64,000 nucleotides of DNA from Novosphingobium sp. FKTRR1 (GCF_020404405.1 NZ_JAIZDA010000008.1:100729-164728), one strand, 5' to 3'. Positions 1 to 10,333 are shown, counted from the first letter of the stretch. The notes: a model not told the origin generated them from the letters alone. Translations and numbers: made by a program.

Positions 1-415
1 GCACGTCGAAAGTCTTGGCGAGCGTCTGCGCGAGCAGGGTCTTGCCCGAACCGGTCGGGCCGACCAGCAGGATGTTCGACTTCGACAGCTCGACATCGCC
101 ACCCTTGCCGCTGTGCTTCAGCCGCTTGTAGTGGTTGTGCACCGCCACCGAGAGCACGCGCTTGGCGCGGTCCTGGCCGATCACGTAGTCGTTCAGCGTC
201 TCGAAAATGTCGCGCGGGGACGGTACGCCGCCATCCTTCTTGCCAGCGATGCCGGCCTTGGTTTCCTCACGGATGATGTCGTTGCACAGCTCGACGCATT
301 CATCGCAGATGAACACGGTCGGTCCCGCGATAAGCTTGCGCACCTCATGCTGCGACTTCCCGCAGAAGCTGCAGTACAGGGTGCTTTTGGTATCCGATCC
401 GGAAAGTTTCGTCAT
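1..415 (-). CDS. clpX: ClpX, ATP-dependent Clp protease unfoldase subunit (5' part only)
   Basis: Only the first 138 codons are in the window; the rest lies beyond base 1. The protein starts MTKLSGSD at 415. It shows the N-terminal zinc-binding domain (YCSFCGK, then [10 protein letters not shown], four cysteines), the linker into the AAA+ domain ([11 protein letters not shown]) and the Walker A loop GPTGSGKT near the edge. ClpX is a hexameric AAA+ unfoldase that feeds tagged proteins into the ClpP chamber. It follows clpP on the same strand with a 147-nt gap holding an 11-bp palindrome, the usual clpP-clpX order. Identification is firm; only the length is unknown. Confidence 0.96.
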   Translation of the reverse strand, partial: MTKLSGSDTKSTLYCSFCGKSQHEVRKLIAGPTVFICDECVELCNDIIREETKAGIAGKKDGGVPSPRDIFETLNDYVIGQDRAKRVLSVAVHNHYKRLKHSGKGGDVELSKSNILLVGPTGSGKTLLAQTLAKTFDV

Positions 416-514
416 TCGTCCATCCCAGGCACCTCTCTGCGAGAGGCGCGCCCGGTTATCCTACTACCCCGAGGGCATTAATCAACCGGACACAATGTAA
501 GTCGAATATTCCTA

Positions 515-554
515 GGGTATGGCGCCTTTCGCAAGGCTTAAGAGCGCCATACCC
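515..554. repeat. 11-bp perfect inverted repeat between clpP and clpX
   Basis: The arms 515-525 (gggtatggcgc) and 544-554 are exact reverse complements separated by 18 nt. There is no U-run on either strand, so it is not a typical intrinsic terminator. It could be an RNA processing or attenuation hairpin between clpP and clpX, or a protein-binding palindrome. Confidence 0.6.
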
Positions 555-562
555 CCGCAATA

Positions 563-1258
563 TCATGGAGTAGGTGCGCCGCCCGAGCCTTCCAGCTCGC
601 CGGTCTGATCGGTGGCGGGGCGCGACTCGAAGACCTTGTCGACCAGACCAAAGGTCTTGGCTTCTTCGGCTTCGAGGAACGTGTCGCGGTCCATCGCCTT
701 CTCGATCTCGTCGAGCGAGCGGCCGGTGAACTTGACGTAAAGGTCGTTCATGCGCTTGCGAATGCGCAGGATTTCGCGGGCCTGGATCTCGATGTCCGAG
801 GCCATGCCGCGCGCACCGCCCGAAGGCTGGTGGACCATGATCCGGGCGTTGGGCAGCGCCACGCGCAAGCCGGGCTCGCCCGCAGCAAGCAGGAAGCTGC
901 CCATCGAGGCCGCCTGACCGATGCACACGGTCGACACCCGCGGCCGGATATACTGCATCGTGTCATAGATCGCGAGGCCTGCGGTCACCGCGCCGCCGGG
1001 CGAGTTGATGTACATCGCGATATCCTTCGACGGGTTTTCCGATTCGAGGAACAACAGCTGCGCCACGATGACCGAAGCCATGTGATCTTCGACTTCGCCG
1101 GTGACGAAGATGATCCGTTCGCGCAGCAAGCGCGAATAGATGTCGAAACTGCGTTCGCCCCGGCTCGATTGCTCGACGACGACGGGGATCAGCGCGCCGG
1201 TCACGGGATCGTGGGTGAACTTGCCTTGCATGGTGGACGCGCCGAACAGGTCGAGCAT
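563..1258 (-). CDS. clpP: ClpP, ATP-dependent Clp protease proteolytic subunit
   Basis: A 231-aa serine protease that forms the double-heptamer chamber partnered by ClpX. The catalytic triad is readable: Ser118 in GQAASMG, His143 in MVHQPSGG, and Asp192 in the MDRDTF segment. The YINSPGG strand is also present. A second Met at residue 10 (MQGKF) matches a common start, so the first nine residues may be leader or propeptide. Length is somewhat above the usual ~207 because of this N-terminal stretch and a polar Gly/Pro-rich tail. Located just upstream of clpX on the same strand. Confidence 0.96.
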   Translation of the reverse strand: MLDLFGASTMQGKFTHDPVTGALIPVVVEQSSRGERSFDIYSRLLRERIIFVTGEVEDHMASVIVAQLLFLESENPSKDIAMYINSPGGAVTAGLAIYDTMQYIRPRVSTVCIGQAASMGSFLLAAGEPGLRVALPNARIMVHQPSGGARGMASDIEIQAREILRIRKRMNDLYVKFTGRSLDEIEKAMDRDTFLEAEEAKTFGLVDKVFESRPATDQTGELEGSGGAPTP

Positions 1259-1501
1259 GAGAATCCTCTTGAGGTTAGCGGTGACCTATGTCGCGTGCCC
1301 TGCGCCGATGTTCAAGGGCGTTAACCCAAGATCGGGTGGAATGCTTGGGGACGATGCCGCCAAAAGCCCAGATATCGGCCCGAAACCGATCAGAACGCGC
1401 TGCCTGAGCCCGTGTGGGCAACCGCTGGACAAGGCCCTTGCCCGCGTGGCTGCTTCGCTGCAGCGTTGTGCGGACGGATTGTTCGCCGGGGGAGAGATTC
1501 G

Positions 1502-2989
1502 ATGCCACACCGCTTGCGCGCCCTTTCGCTGTTGTTGACGGCATCGATCGCCACCATCGGCCTTGGCCCCGCCCATGCGGGCGATACCGTCGCCACGTAC
1601 CTGGAGCGGATTCGCACCATCGACCAGTCGGGACCGACCCTGCACGCGGTGCTGGCGGTCAATCCCGATGCGGCCAAGGAAGAGCTTGCCGCCCGCGCCA
1701 TCACGGGACCGCTGGCGGGCAAGGTCATACTGGTGAAAGATAACATCGAAGTTGCCGGGCCACTGCCGACGACGGCGGGAAGCTGGGCGCTGCACGGCAA
1801 CGTCACCGGCCGCGATGCGCCGCTGATCGCCCGGCTGCGCAAGGCGGGCGTGGTCATTCTGGGCAAGACCAACCTGTCGGAATGGGCCAACATGCGTTCG
1901 GGGTCGTCATCAAGCGGGTGGAGCGGCGTCGGCGGACAGACCCGCAATCCCCACGCGCTTGACCGCAGCCCCTGTGGTTCATCCTCGGGCAGCGGGGCTG
2001 GCGTGGCGGCCGGACTTGCCTGGGCCGCAATCGGCACCGAAACCGATGGATCGGTCACCTGCCCGGCGTCTGCCAACGGCATCGTCGGGTTCAAGCCCAC
2101 GCTTGGCCTTGTCAGCCGCACCCATGTCGTGCCGCTCAGCCACAGCCAGGACACGCCGGGGCCGATGGCGACAAGCGTGGCCGACGCGGCGCTGCTGCTC
2201 AACGGCATGGCGGGCAGCGATCCGCTCGACCCCGCCACGCTTGAGGCGGATAAGCTCAAGACCGACTTCACCGCAGGCCTTGCCACCGCCAGCCTGAAGG
2301 GCGTGCGGATCGGCGTGCTGCGCAAACAGGCCGGTACCGAGCCCAAGGTACAGGCGCTGTTCGACAAGGCGCTGGCCGATCTGAAAGCAGGCGGTGCCGA
2401 ACTCGTCGAGATCGATTATGCCTTCCCCGCAGACCTCGGCCGCGACGAATTGACCGTGCTGCTGTTCGATTTGCGCGAGGATATGGGCGCTTACCTGCGC
2501 GGACTGCCCGGCAACCCGCCCTTGCGCAGTCTGGCGGACCTGATCGCCTTCAACAAGGCGCATGCCGATCTGGAACTGCATTGGTTCGGGCAGGACTTGT
2601 TCGAAAGCGCCGAAAAGACCACCGACCGCGCCGCTTACGAAAAGGCGCGCGCCAATTCGCTGCGGCTGGCCGGGGTCGAGGGCATCGACAAGCTGCTGGC
2701 GACCAACAAGGTTTCCTTCCTTGTCGCGCCGACGTCGGGTCCGGCCTGGCCGATCGATCTTGTCACCGGCGATCACGACGGCAGCGGCGTCGGTGCCGGG
2801 ACTTTGGCCGCCGTGGCGGGCTACCCCCACCTGAGCGTGCCGATGGGCGCCGTCGAGGGTCTGCCGATCGGCCTGTCGATCATCGGCGCCAAGTGGGACG
2901 ATGCGCACGTGCTGCAGGCCGGCGCCGCCTATGAACGGGCGCGGACGGTTGCCGTGCCGGTGCCCTCGTTGAAGCGCTGGGGCGACTAG
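1502..2989 (+). CDS. Secreted amidase (amidase signature family)
   Basis: A 495-aa protein with a Sec-type signal peptide (MPHRLRALSLLLTASIAT..., probable cleavage after AHA at ~26). It has the amidase-signature Ser-cisSer-Lys machinery: Lys79 in VILVKDN, the Ser/Gly-rich loop PCGSSSGSGAG (~158-167) with the cis-Ser, and the nucleophile Ser184 in ETDGSVTCPAS. I chose the ATG at 1502 because it follows a gggggaga ribosome-binding site and gives a clean signal peptide; the frame is open further upstream. The family hydrolyses amide bonds in varied small molecules and peptides; the substrate cannot be told. It is the only plus-strand gene in this minus-strand block, facing the hypothetical gene at 3014. 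Confidence 0.88.
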   Translation: MPHRLRALSLLLTASIATIGLGPAHAGDTVATYLERIRTIDQSGPTLHAVLAVNPDAAKEELAARAITGPLAGKVILVKDNIEVAGPLPTTAGSWALHGNVTGRDAPLIARLRKAGVVILGKTNLSEWANMRSGSSSSGWSGVGGQTRNPHALDRSPCGSSSGSGAGVAAGLAWAAIGTETDGSVTCPASANGIVGFKPTLGLVSRTHVVPLSHSQDTPGPMATSVADAALLLNGMAGSDPLDPATLEADKLKTDFTAGLATASLKGVRIGVLRKQAGTEPKVQALFDKALADLKAGGAELVEIDYAFPADLGRDELTVLLFDLREDMGAYLRGLPGNPPLRSLADLIAFNKAHADLELHWFGQDLFESAEKTTDRAAYEKARANSLRLAGVEGIDKLLATNKVSFLVAPTSGPAWPIDLVTGDHDGSGVGAGTLAAVAGYPHLSVPMGAVEGLPIGLSIIGAKWDDAHVLQAGAAYERARTVAVPVPSLKRWGD

Positions 2990-3013
2990 GCGGCATAAAC
3001 TCTCAAGTCGGGT

Positions 3014-4003
3014 TCAGCCGCCTGCCTGCCGCACGCGCTCCTGCAAGGCCTGAAGCGCTGCCAGTTGCGCCTCCATCGCGTACATCCGCGCCTCGGCCTT
3101 GCGCAGCTTTTCGCGGTCCTCCTCGGCCCGGCGGCGCAGCGACGACCAGCGCGCCAGTCTGCGTCCGCTGTCGAGCAAGGCGAAGGCGATGACATCGACA
3201 AAGCCCTTGCGCCGCGGCGCCAATGCCATGTTGCGCGGCAGCGGGGTCAGCGGACCTGTCGGCAGTGGCGCGAATGGCAGCACCGGATTGCCGGGCGCGA
3301 CAGGCTGCAACGGCGCCGAAGCCGTGCGCGGCGTGGCAGCTTGCGCGTCGGCAGCGGGGTCAGCGGACCTGTCGGCGGCAGAGCGGGTGTGGTCTGAATC
3401 CGCCGCATCGGCAAGGCCGGTCAGCCCAAGGGCCCGGTCGGCAAGCGTCGTCATCTCGACTGTCACAGCAGGCGCCACCTCGGCCACAACGGAAGGACAA
3501 AGCGGCGCACCATCGTCGCGCGAAGCACCATCGCCATCAACGCCTTCGCACTCGCGGGTGGTCAGCGCGATCCGCGCCCGTGCGGCCGCGCGCCGCGCCG
3601 CCTTGCGCGCCGCTTTGCGTCCGGGGGTGCCGATGGGTTTGGCGATGGGCCTGGCTATGGATTCTGCGCCGGTCCCCAAGGCCTCCCCCGCAGCATCGCG
3701 CGCAGACGGCTCCGCTGCGGTCGGCGCGGGCGCTGGGGCAGATTTGGCCACCTGGGATTTTGGCATCTGGGCATTGGTCATAGCGGCGACAGCCGGGGCG
3801 ACCGTGACCGCCGTGATCACCGCGCCACGATGCGCCGGGATGAACAGGTCTGTCGGAAAAGCCGGAGGCTGCGCCGTGCTGGCCCGCAGCATGAAGCCGA
3901 TTTCTTCCCGCGATGTGCGTGCTTTGTCCTTGTAACCGCCACCCGCGTTCCGGGTGTCGGGAAGCCGTGGCGATGACGCCTTGCGATTTCGAACGGTATG
4001 CAT
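3014..4003 (-). CDS. Hypothetical low-complexity protein with C-terminal coiled coil
   Basis: I do not recognise this 329-aa protein. It has a basic N-terminus, long Ala/Pro/Arg-rich stretches (a KAARKAARRAAARAR run around 135-150) and a C-terminal charged helix (RRRAEEDREKLRKAEARM..., last ~45 residues) that looks like a coiled coil. A moderately hydrophobic segment (FVDVIAFALLDSGRR) precedes that helix. The ATG at 4003 is preferred over a TTG two codons upstream because AGGAGG lies 8 nt before the ATG. It sits directly downstream of trigger factor on the same strand but beyond a terminator-like hairpin, so it is probably its own unit. Composition suggests a disordered protein; function unknown. 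Confidence 0.6.
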   Translation of the reverse strand: MHTVRNRKASSPRLPDTRNAGGGYKDKARTSREEIGFMLRASTAQPPAFPTDLFIPAHRGAVITAVTVAPAVAAMTNAQMPKSQVAKSAPAPAPTAAEPSARDAAGEALGTGAESIARPIAKPIGTPGRKAARKAARRAAARARIALTTRECEGVDGDGASRDDGAPLCPSVVAEVAPAVTVEMTTLADRALGLTGLADAADSDHTRSAADRSADPAADAQAATPRTASAPLQPVAPGNPVLPFAPLPTGPLTPLPRNMALAPRRKGFVDVIAFALLDSGRRLARWSSLRRRAEEDREKLRKAEARMYAMEAQLAALQALQERVRQAGG

Positions 4004-4110
4004 CGGCAAGCCCTCCTGGGTCCGTGCTTGACCGATCCTCTCATGTCGCGATTAACCAAGCCAATCCGCCTGATTGCTCAGTATCATTAGCTAGATGCCA
4101 CTGGATGCAC

Positions 4111-4138
4111 AAACGGGCGCGCCGTGTGGCGCGCCCGT
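4111..4138 (-). terminator. Terminator-like hairpin after trigger factor
   Basis: An 11-bp GC-rich stem (4113-4123 with 4128-4138, loop gtgt) lies about 60 nt past the trigger factor stop. Read on the minus strand it is followed by only TTTGTG, so it is a modest intrinsic terminator. Confidence 0.6.
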
Positions 4139-4196
4139 CGTGATGGCTGAACCGGACTGTGCCGCGTGACGCGGCATAGCCTTGATCGGCTGGATT

Positions 4197-5759
4197 TTAT
4201 TCTGCCGGAGCGTCCTCGGCAGCAGCCTTCTTGCGCGCCGGAGCCTTCTTCTTCGGAGCGGCGCCCTCGTCGGTCGCTTCCGCTTCGGCAGCAGGCGCGC
4301 CTTCGGCGGCGTCGGCAGCGGCGGCCTTCTTGCGCGCCGGAGCCTTCTTCTTCGGCGCCTCGGCCTCAACCGCAGGCGCTTCGCCGGCGTCGGTCGCTGC
4401 TTCGTCGGCGATCACCGCCGGGTTGCCGTTTTCATCGGCTTCGATCGCGGCCTGCAGTTCCTCACGCGTCACTTCGCGGGTCGTGACTTCGGCCTTGTCG
4501 AACAGGAAGTCGACGACCTTGTCCTCGTACAGCGGCGCGCGCAGCTGGGCGGCGGCAAGCGGTTCGTTGCGGATGTATTCGACGAAGCGCTGGCGGTCTT
4601 CCTCACGGTACTGCTGCGCCGCCTGGCGGATCAGCATTTCCATTTCCTGCGCGCTGACGGCAACGCCGTTGGCCTGACCGATTTCCGACAGCAGCAGGCC
4701 CAGACGCACGCGACGAACGGCGATCTTGCGATAGTCGTCCTTCTCGGCCTCGATCTCGGCAAGCGCTTCCTCGGGGTTGTCCTCGCGCTGCGCTTCGGTG
4801 GTCAGTTGCTGCCAGATCTGCTCGAATTCGGCTTCGACCATCGAGGGCGGAACGTCGAAATCGTGATCGGCGGCCAGCACGTCAAGCAACTGGCGCTTCA
4901 TCTGGGTGCGGGTCTGCCCGGCAGTTTCCTGCTCAAGCTGGCCGCGCAGCAGCGTGCGGAGCTGTTCGATGCTTTCCAGACCCAGCGCCTTGGCGAAGTC
5001 GTCGTTGGCTTCGAATTCCCCGGCAACCTTCACCGCCTTGACGGTGATGTCGAACGTGGTTTCCTTGCCGGCAAGGTTTTCGGCGGGATAGTCGGCCGGG
5101 AACGTGACCGTGATGGTCTTTTCCTCGCCCGCGGTGCTGCCGACGAGCTGTTCCTCGAAGCCGGGGATGAAGCGACCGGCGCCCAGTTCCAGCGGGGCGT
5201 CTTCGGCGCTGCCGCCTTCGAACGGTTCGCCGTCGAGCTTGCCGACGAAATCGATGATCAACTGGTCGCCGTCCTTGGCAACCGCGCCTTCACCGGCGTC
5301 GGCGAACGTCTTCTGGCCTTCGCCGATGCGGGCGACGGCTTCTTCGACCTGTTCGTCGGTCACCGGCACGACCAGCTTTTCAAGCTTCAGCCCGTCGAGC
5401 GAGGGAGCGGCGATGACCGGCAGCACTTCGAGCGCCACGGTCAGTTCGGCGTCCTGGCCTTCGGCATAGCCTTCACCCAGCGAAACCGACGGCTGCGTTG
5501 CGGGACGCAGGGCCTGTTGGGCCACCAGCGTGTCGAGCGCTTCGCGAATCGATGCCTCAAGCGCTTCCTGATGGATCGCGGGGCCGTGCAGCTTGCGCAC
5601 GAGGTTGGCAGGCACCTTGCCGGGGCGGAAACCGGGCATGCGCACTTGCGGCGCAACCTTCTTGATCTCACCCTCAATGCGCGCAGCGATGGCGGTGGCG
5701 GCAATGGTCACCGTGTAGGCGCGCTTCAGGCCCTCGTTGCTGGTTTCGACGATCTGCAT
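4197..5759 (-). CDS. tig: Trigger factor, ribosome-associated chaperone and prolyl isomerase
   Basis: 520 aa starting MQIVETSNEGLKR. Trigger factor binds ribosomal protein L23 and shelters nascent chains. The ribosome-binding signature is present at ~40-50 (PGFRPGKVPANLV). The FKBP-like PPIase region follows at ~150-250 (DQLIIDFVG..., FIPGFEEQLVG), then the helical C-terminal arms. Unusual is a ~60-residue C-terminal tail of repeated KKKAPARKKAAA and acidic Ala/Glu stretches, beyond the usual ~430-450 aa length; histone-like basic tails of this kind occur in some alphaproteobacteria. The frame is open further 5' through the tRNA-Leu gene, but that part is not coding. The strand order tig...clpP-clpX is preserved, interrupted by two other genes. 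Confidence 0.95.
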   Translation of the reverse strand: MQIVETSNEGLKRAYTVTIAATAIAARIEGEIKKVAPQVRMPGFRPGKVPANLVRKLHGPAIHQEALEASIREALDTLVAQQALRPATQPSVSLGEGYAEGQDAELTVALEVLPVIAAPSLDGLKLEKLVVPVTDEQVEEAVARIGEGQKTFADAGEGAVAKDGDQLIIDFVGKLDGEPFEGGSAEDAPLELGAGRFIPGFEEQLVGSTAGEEKTITVTFPADYPAENLAGKETTFDITVKAVKVAGEFEANDDFAKALGLESIEQLRTLLRGQLEQETAGQTRTQMKRQLLDVLAADHDFDVPPSMVEAEFEQIWQQLTTEAQREDNPEEALAEIEAEKDDYRKIAVRRVRLGLLLSEIGQANGVAVSAQEMEMLIRQAAQQYREEDRQRFVEYIRNEPLAAAQLRAPLYEDKVVDFLFDKAEVTTREVTREELQAAIEADENGNPAVIADEAATDAGEAPAVEAEAPKKKAPARKKAAAADAAEGAPAAEAEATDEGAAPKKKAPARKKAAAEDAPAE

Positions 5760-5829
5760 CTTACAAAATCCAACTTTCTTCTTGCGGCGTCGCGATCTGG
5801 TCGGGAGCGGAGCCGGGCCTTGACAGCTC

Positions 5830-5914
5830 TGGTGCGGGCGAAGGGACTCGAACCCCCACATCTTGCGATACTGGAACCTAAATCCAGCGCGTCTACCAGT
5901 TCCGCCACGCCCGC
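5830..5914 (-). tRNA. tRNA-Leu (anticodon UAG)
   Basis: 85 nt including an encoded CCA. The acceptor stem GCGGGCG pairs with the 3' strand before ACCA. The anticodon stem CTGGA/TCCAG encloses loop TTTAGGT, giving UAG; a long class II variable arm and the T-arm GGTTCGAGTCC follow. It lies 70 nt upstream of trigger factor on the same strand. Confidence 0.95.
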
Positions 5915-5936
5915 ATCCGGCGAAAAGCGAAGGCGG

Positions 5937-5965
5937 CCCCTATCGCAGCCACGACAAAAGGGCAA
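5937..5965 (-). promoter_or_regulatory. Housekeeping-type promoter for tRNA-Leu(UAG)
   Basis: On the minus strand TTGCCC (5965-5960) and TAGGGG (5942-5937) are 17 nt apart, placing a start about 15 nt before the tRNA. The other tRNA-Leu in the window has the same layout with TTGACA and TAGAGG, which supports the call. Confidence 0.55.
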
Positions 5966-6010
5966 GCCCCGCTCCCGCACCGGTCTGCGGATGGGCGACG
6001 GAGCCTGACC

Positions 6011-7930
6011 TCAACGCAGATGGAGCAATGTCGCCACCGTGGCCAGCCACCCGGCATTGTGCCGGGACGATGCACCGGCCGCGCCTTGCGCGCCTGCGTC
6101 CATGCCCTGCATTCCGCCACATTCGAGGCAATAGGCCTGCATGCCGCCCTGACCCATCAGGCGGTCGAGACCGGCGCTGACTTGCGCCACCAGCGAGCCC
6201 TGCATCTGCGCCACGCGCCCGGCCAGATCGGCAGAGGCCGAGGCCGAGGCAGCGTCGCCGTCGGCATCGTCGCCGCCCAGCAGCGCGGTCAGGAAGCCTG
6301 AAAACGAATCCTCGTCCTGCCCAAGGAACACGGGATGCCAGGTGGTGGCTCCGGCGCGCTTGGCGGCATAGGCCAGTGCTTCGTCCAGCCCGCCGAATTC
6401 ATCGACCAGCCCGATCTGCCGTGCCGTGCCGCCGTCCCAGATGCGCCCTTGCGCGATCTTGTCGACCGCCTGCGGGGTCATGTGCCGCGATTGCGCGACC
6501 AGTCCGACAAACCGGCCATAGCCCTGTTCGATCTCGGACTGGATCATCGCCTCCATCTGCGGGGTCAGGCCGCCGATCACGTCGGGCTGGCCCGACAGCG
6601 GGGTGATGCGCAAGGGATCGGTGCCGATCCCGGCCTTGGCCAGCGTGCTTTCAAAGGTCGGGATGATCGCGAAGATGCCGATCGACCCGGTGATCGTCGC
6701 CGGTTCGGCAAAGATGCGCTCGGCCGGAGTCGAAACCCAGTAGCCGCCACTGGCCGCCAGCGTGCCCATCGACACGATCACCGGCAGCTTCTTTGCCTTG
6801 ATCCGTTCGATGGCGGCGCGAATACGCTCGGCCGCCAGCACCGAACCGCCCGGCGAATCGACCCGCACCACCAGCGCGGCATAGTCCTTCTTGGCCGCCG
6901 CCTTGTCGATCAGATCGGCAATGCGCGTGCCGCCGGCCGAGCCCGGCCCCGCTTCGCCATCGACGATATCGCCCGCAACCGTCACCACCGCGATCGCCTT
7001 GCCGCTGGTCGAAGGGCGCTTGTCGGCCAGATAGGCCGACAGCCTGGTCGCCTTGAACGCGCCGTCGGGACCATCGGCATCGGCGCCGACCAGTTCGGCC
7101 ACGCGCTTGCCGAACGCGACCTTGTCACCGATCCTGTCGAGCAGGCCCGCCTGCACCGCAGCCTTGGCAGCATCGCCGCCTGACGCCTGCAACCAGCCGA
7201 CCGGATCGCCGATCACTTTGGCAAGGTCAGCCTTGGGCCGCGCCTTGTGCACGTTGTCCTGCCAGTTCTGCCACACCGCCGCGAGCACCGCAGTCGTCGC
7301 CTGCTTCGCTTCGGGCGAGGAATTTTCGCGGATGTAGGGTTCGACCGCGCTCTTGTAGGTGCCGACCTTGAACACGTGCGCCTTGACTTGCAGGCGATCG
7401 AGCAAGGCCTTGTAATAAATCTGGGTTCCGCCCGGACCGCTGAGCATGGCGCCGCCGACCGGATCGATCCACGCCTCGCTGGCATGCGCCGCCAGCAGCA
7501 GCGCGCCATCCTGATAGAGCACGCTGCGCACCAGCACCGGCTTGCCCGCAGCCTTGGCCTTGTCGATCGCCGCGCCGACCCGCTCCAGCGTGACCTGCCG
7601 CCCGCCGGGGAACTTCTCCAGGTCGATGGTGATCGCCTTGATCCGCGAATCGGTGGCCGCCGTCTCGATCGCGCGGACCACTTCGCGCGCCAGATATTCC
7701 TTCTGCGGGGCCGCGCCCGACATCAGCAGCGAAGTGGGATCGAACTGCGTGCGTTCTTCAACCAGCGGTCCGTCCAAGGTGATCGCCAGCGCACCGTCCT
7801 TGACCCCGCCGGGTGCTGGCCGCATCGACAAAGCGGCAAACAGCGCGAAAAAGAACAGGAGAAGGAACGCAAGGACGAGGCCGTCCTTGATCGCGACGAG
7901 GATCTTCCAGACCGAGCGGGCAAATTTCAT
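6011..7930 (-). CDS. sppA: Signal peptide peptidase SppA, long (67K) type
   Basis: 639 aa inner-membrane serine protease with a Ser-Lys dyad that degrades cleaved signal peptides. It has a single N-terminal membrane anchor (~17-36, [17 protein letters not shown]) and two tandem S49 domains as in the E. coli long form. The general-base Lys193 is in [11 protein letters not shown] of the N-terminal domain; the nucleophile Ser394 is in [10 protein letters not shown] of the C-terminal domain. The tail after ~560 is low-complexity Ala/Asp and ends with CLEC and His-containing residues not typical of the family. Divergent from pyrB with an 84-nt gap. Confidence 0.95.
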   Translation of the reverse strand: MKFARSVWKILVAIKDGLVLAFLLLFFFALFAALSMRPAPGGVKDGALAITLDGPLVEERTQFDPTSLLMSGAAPQKEYLAREVVRAIETAATDSRIKAITIDLEKFPGGRQVTLERVGAAIDKAKAAGKPVLVRSVLYQDGALLLAAHASEAWIDPVGGAMLSGPGGTQIYYKALLDRLQVKAHVFKVGTYKSAVEPYIRENSSPEAKQATTAVLAAVWQNWQDNVHKARPKADLAKVIGDPVGWLQASGGDAAKAAVQAGLLDRIGDKVAFGKRVAELVGADADGPDGAFKATRLSAYLADKRPSTSGKAIAVVTVAGDIVDGEAGPGSAGGTRIADLIDKAAAKKDYAALVVRVDSPGGSVLAAERIRAAIERIKAKKLPVIVSMGTLAASGGYWVSTPAERIFAEPATITGSIGIFAIIPTFESTLAKAGIGTDPLRITPLSGQPDVIGGLTPQMEAMIQSEIEQGYGRFVGLVAQSRHMTPQAVDKIAQGRIWDGGTARQIGLVDEFGGLDEALAYAAKRAGATTWHPVFLGQDEDSFSGFLTALLGGDDADGDAASASASADLAGRVAQMQGSLVAQVSAGLDRLMGQGGMQAYCLECGGMQGMDAGAQGAAGASSRHNAGWLATVATLLHLR

Positions 7931-8014
7931 GGGGGATATCTACGAAGCTTGCATGGATTGTACCAGCCTAAACACTTGGCAGCGCCCGCCAAGGCACCTA
8001 GGGAATCGACTTCG

Positions 8015-9076
8015 ATGCAACCATCGAATCCCCATCCAGATCAGGCTCCGCTTTCCGGTCGTTATCCGGCCGGCGGCAATGCCTTCCTGCACCGCGACCT
8101 GACCGGGATCGGCAAGCTCGCCCGGCACGAAATCCTCTATCTGCTCGACGAGGCCGAGCAGTGGGTCGAACTCAACCGCCAGTCGCAAAAGCGCGCCGAA
8201 GTGCTGTCGGGCCTGACCATCATCAACGCCTTCTTCGAGAATTCGACGCGCACGCTGCTCAGCTTCGAGATCGCGGGCAAGCGTCTGGGTGCCGACGTGG
8301 TCAACATGCAGGCCGCCACCAGCAGCGTGAAGAAGGGCGAAACGCTGATCGACACGGCGATGACGCTCAATGCGATGCGCGCCGATGCCATCGTCATCCG
8401 CCACGCCAGTTCGGGCGCGGTCGGGTTGATCGCCGACAAGGTCGATTGCCCCGTGCTCAATGCAGGAGACGGACAGCACGAACACCCGACGCAAGCCCTG
8501 CTCGATGCGCTGACCATCCGCCACGCGCTGAACCTTGCGCCGGGAAGCGACCTCAACGGGCTGAAGATCACCATTTGCGGCGATATCCTGCACAGCCGGG
8601 TGGCCCGCTCGAACATCCTCAGCCTGACCGCGCTGGGTGCGCAAGTGCGGGTCTGCGCGCCGCCCGCGCTGATGCCGGCCGAGATCGAGACGATGGGCGT
8701 GACCCCGTTCCACGACTTCGACGCCGCGCTCCATGGGGCCGAAATCGTGATGATGCTGCGGCTTCAGCAGGAACGCATGCAGGGCCAGTTCATCGCCTCC
8801 CCGCGCGAATACCGCCATCTTTACGGGCTGACGCTCGACCGGCTGGCAAAAGCTGGCGCGGGCGCGCTGGTCATGCACCCCGGCCCGATGAACCGGGGCA
8901 TCGAGATCGACAGCCAGGTGGCCGATCACATCAGCCGCAGCCTGATCACGCGGCAGGTGGAAAGCGGGGTCGCCATCCGCATGGCCTGCCTTGACGTGCT
9001 GACCCGCCGCGCGCGCGGTGTTCCCGGCTGGGAACCGCTGGCAGGAGACGCCATGTCAACGGGAGAGAGGGCATGA
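8015..9076 (+). CDS. pyrB: Aspartate carbamoyltransferase catalytic subunit
   Basis: 353 aa; condenses aspartate and carbamoyl phosphate in step 2 of pyrimidine synthesis. The phosphate-binding motif reads [11 protein letters not shown] (the second Arg of the common STRTR form is Leu). Further motifs are [28 protein letters not shown] and the class A signature [11 protein letters not shown]. The start at 8015 (MQPSNPHP) gives a normal N-terminus; the frame is open far upstream but that is antisense to sppA. Its last 4 nt overlap the pyrC-like gene (ATGA), pointing to translational coupling and a hetero-oligomer, as in the Pseudomonas-type ATCase-DHO complexes. Confidence 0.95.
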   Translation: MQPSNPHPDQAPLSGRYPAGGNAFLHRDLTGIGKLARHEILYLLDEAEQWVELNRQSQKRAEVLSGLTIINAFFENSTRTLLSFEIAGKRLGADVVNMQAATSSVKKGETLIDTAMTLNAMRADAIVIRHASSGAVGLIADKVDCPVLNAGDGQHEHPTQALLDALTIRHALNLAPGSDLNGLKITICGDILHSRVARSNILSLTALGAQVRVCAPPALMPAEIETMGVTPFHDFDAALHGAEIVMMLRLQQERMQGQFIASPREYRHLYGLTLDRLAKAGAGALVMHPGPMNRGIEIDSQVADHISRSLITRQVESGVAIRMACLDVLTRRARGVPGWEPLAGDAMSTGERA

Positions 9077-10302
9077 CCCCGCGTCCGCTGACCATCATCA
9101 ACGGCCGACTGGTGCTGCCCGAGGGCGCTCCGCAACCGGGCGCATTGCGCTGCGAGAATGGCCGGATCGTCGCGCTCGGCGCCATCGCGCCTCAGCCCGA
9201 TGACGAAGTGTTCGATGCGCGCGGGGCGCTGATCGCCCCAGGCCTTGTCGATCTGGGCGTCTTTGCGGTGGACAAGCCCGCGTTCCATTTCGGCGGGATC
9301 ACCCGCGCCGCGCTGATGCCCGATCAGGGCCCGCCGCTCGATCACCCGGCGCGGGTGCGCTTTGCCGCGCAATCGGGCAAGCCGGACATGTGGATCCACC
9401 CGCTTGCCGCCGCCACCCGCGCGCTTGAGGGTGCCGAAATGGCCGAAATCGCGCTGATGCGCGATGCCGGAGCCCGCGCGGTCGCCACCGGCCGCCGCTG
9501 GATCGGCGATTCGGGGGTGATGCTGCGGCTGCTGTCCTATTGCGCGATGCTTGACATGGTGGTCGTGACCCATGCCGAGGACGCCGGGATCACCGGGTCG
9601 GCTGTGGCAACGGCGGGCGAAATGGCGACGCGGCTGGGCCTGCCCAGCGCACCTGCGCAAGCCGAAGCGCTGGCAGTGGCGCGCGACATCGCGCTGGCCG
9701 AACTGACCGGAGCGCGCATCCATTTCCGGCAGGTGACGACGGCGCGTTCGCTCGATCTGGTGCGCGCGGCCAAGGCGCAGGGCTTGCGCGTGACCGCCGG
9801 GGTGACGCCTGCCCACTTCATGCTGTCTGACCTTGAAATCATCGATTTCCGCACGTTCTGCCGGATGTCGCCGCCACTGCGCTGCGATGCGGACCGGCGC
9901 GCGGTGATCGCCGCGATCGCCGATGGCACGATCGACGTGATCGCATCGGGCCACGATCCGCGCGGGCCCGAGGACAAGCGCCTGCCCTTCGTCGATGCGG
10001 AGCCCGGCATGGCGGGAGCCGAAACGCTGCTCTCGCTGACGCTGACGCTGGTGCGTGACGGTCACATCGATCTGGCGCGCGCCTTTGCCCTGCTTGCCGC
10101 CAACCCGGCGCGGCTGCTGAAAGTGCGGGCTGGCGTGCTTGAAACCGACGCCGAGGCCGACATCGCGATCATCGACGCCGAACGCCCGTGGGTGGTCGAT
10201 TCGGACCGGATGGCGGCCAGCGCGGGCAATACCCCGTTCGACCGCAGGCCCGTGGAGGGCCGCGTCAACGCGCTGTTCAAGGGCGGCAAGCGGATCGACT
10301 GA
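9073..10302 (+). CDS. pyrC: Dihydroorotase-like protein, probably non-catalytic (PyrC'/PyrX type)
   Basis: 409 aa amidohydrolase fold of the type I dihydroorotase group, in operon with pyrB. The family's zinc ligands are mostly missing. The usual DxHxH after strand 1 reads D60-L-G-V-F. The third-ligand helix keeps His in VVTHAED, but the HxSTA motif reads FRQVTTA, and the catalytic Asp of IASDHAPH is replaced in IASGHDPR. Such inactive DHO-like partners are known to hold PyrB in a stable dodecamer in Pseudomonas. I infer a structural role, with an active dihydroorotase elsewhere in the genome. Annotation as an active DHOase would be misleading. Confidence 0.88.
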   Translation: MTPRPLTIINGRLVLPEGAPQPGALRCENGRIVALGAIAPQPDDEVFDARGALIAPGLVDLGVFAVDKPAFHFGGITRAALMPDQGPPLDHPARVRFAAQSGKPDMWIHPLAAATRALEGAEMAEIALMRDAGARAVATGRRWIGDSGVMLRLLSYCAMLDMVVVTHAEDAGITGSAVATAGEMATRLGLPSAPAQAEALAVARDIALAELTGARIHFRQVTTARSLDLVRAAKAQGLRVTAGVTPAHFMLSDLEIIDFRTFCRMSPPLRCDADRRAVIAAIADGTIDVIASGHDPRGPEDKRLPFVDAEPGMAGAETLLSLTLTLVRDGHIDLARAFALLAANPARLLKVRAGVLETDAEADIAIIDAERPWVVDSDRMAASAGNTPFDRRPVEGRVNALFKGGKRID

Positions 10303-10333
10303 TCCGCCGCCGCCCGTGTTTGCAGGTTTGGTC

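Noticed and set aside
5760..5861. N-terminal extension of trigger factor
   Set aside because: The extra codons come from the tRNA-Leu and its spacer; MQIVET at 5759 is the family start.
4182..6008. Plus-strand reading frame of 608 codons opposite trigger factor
   Set aside because: Antisense shadow of tig in GC-rich DNA; it also runs through the tRNA-Leu gene.
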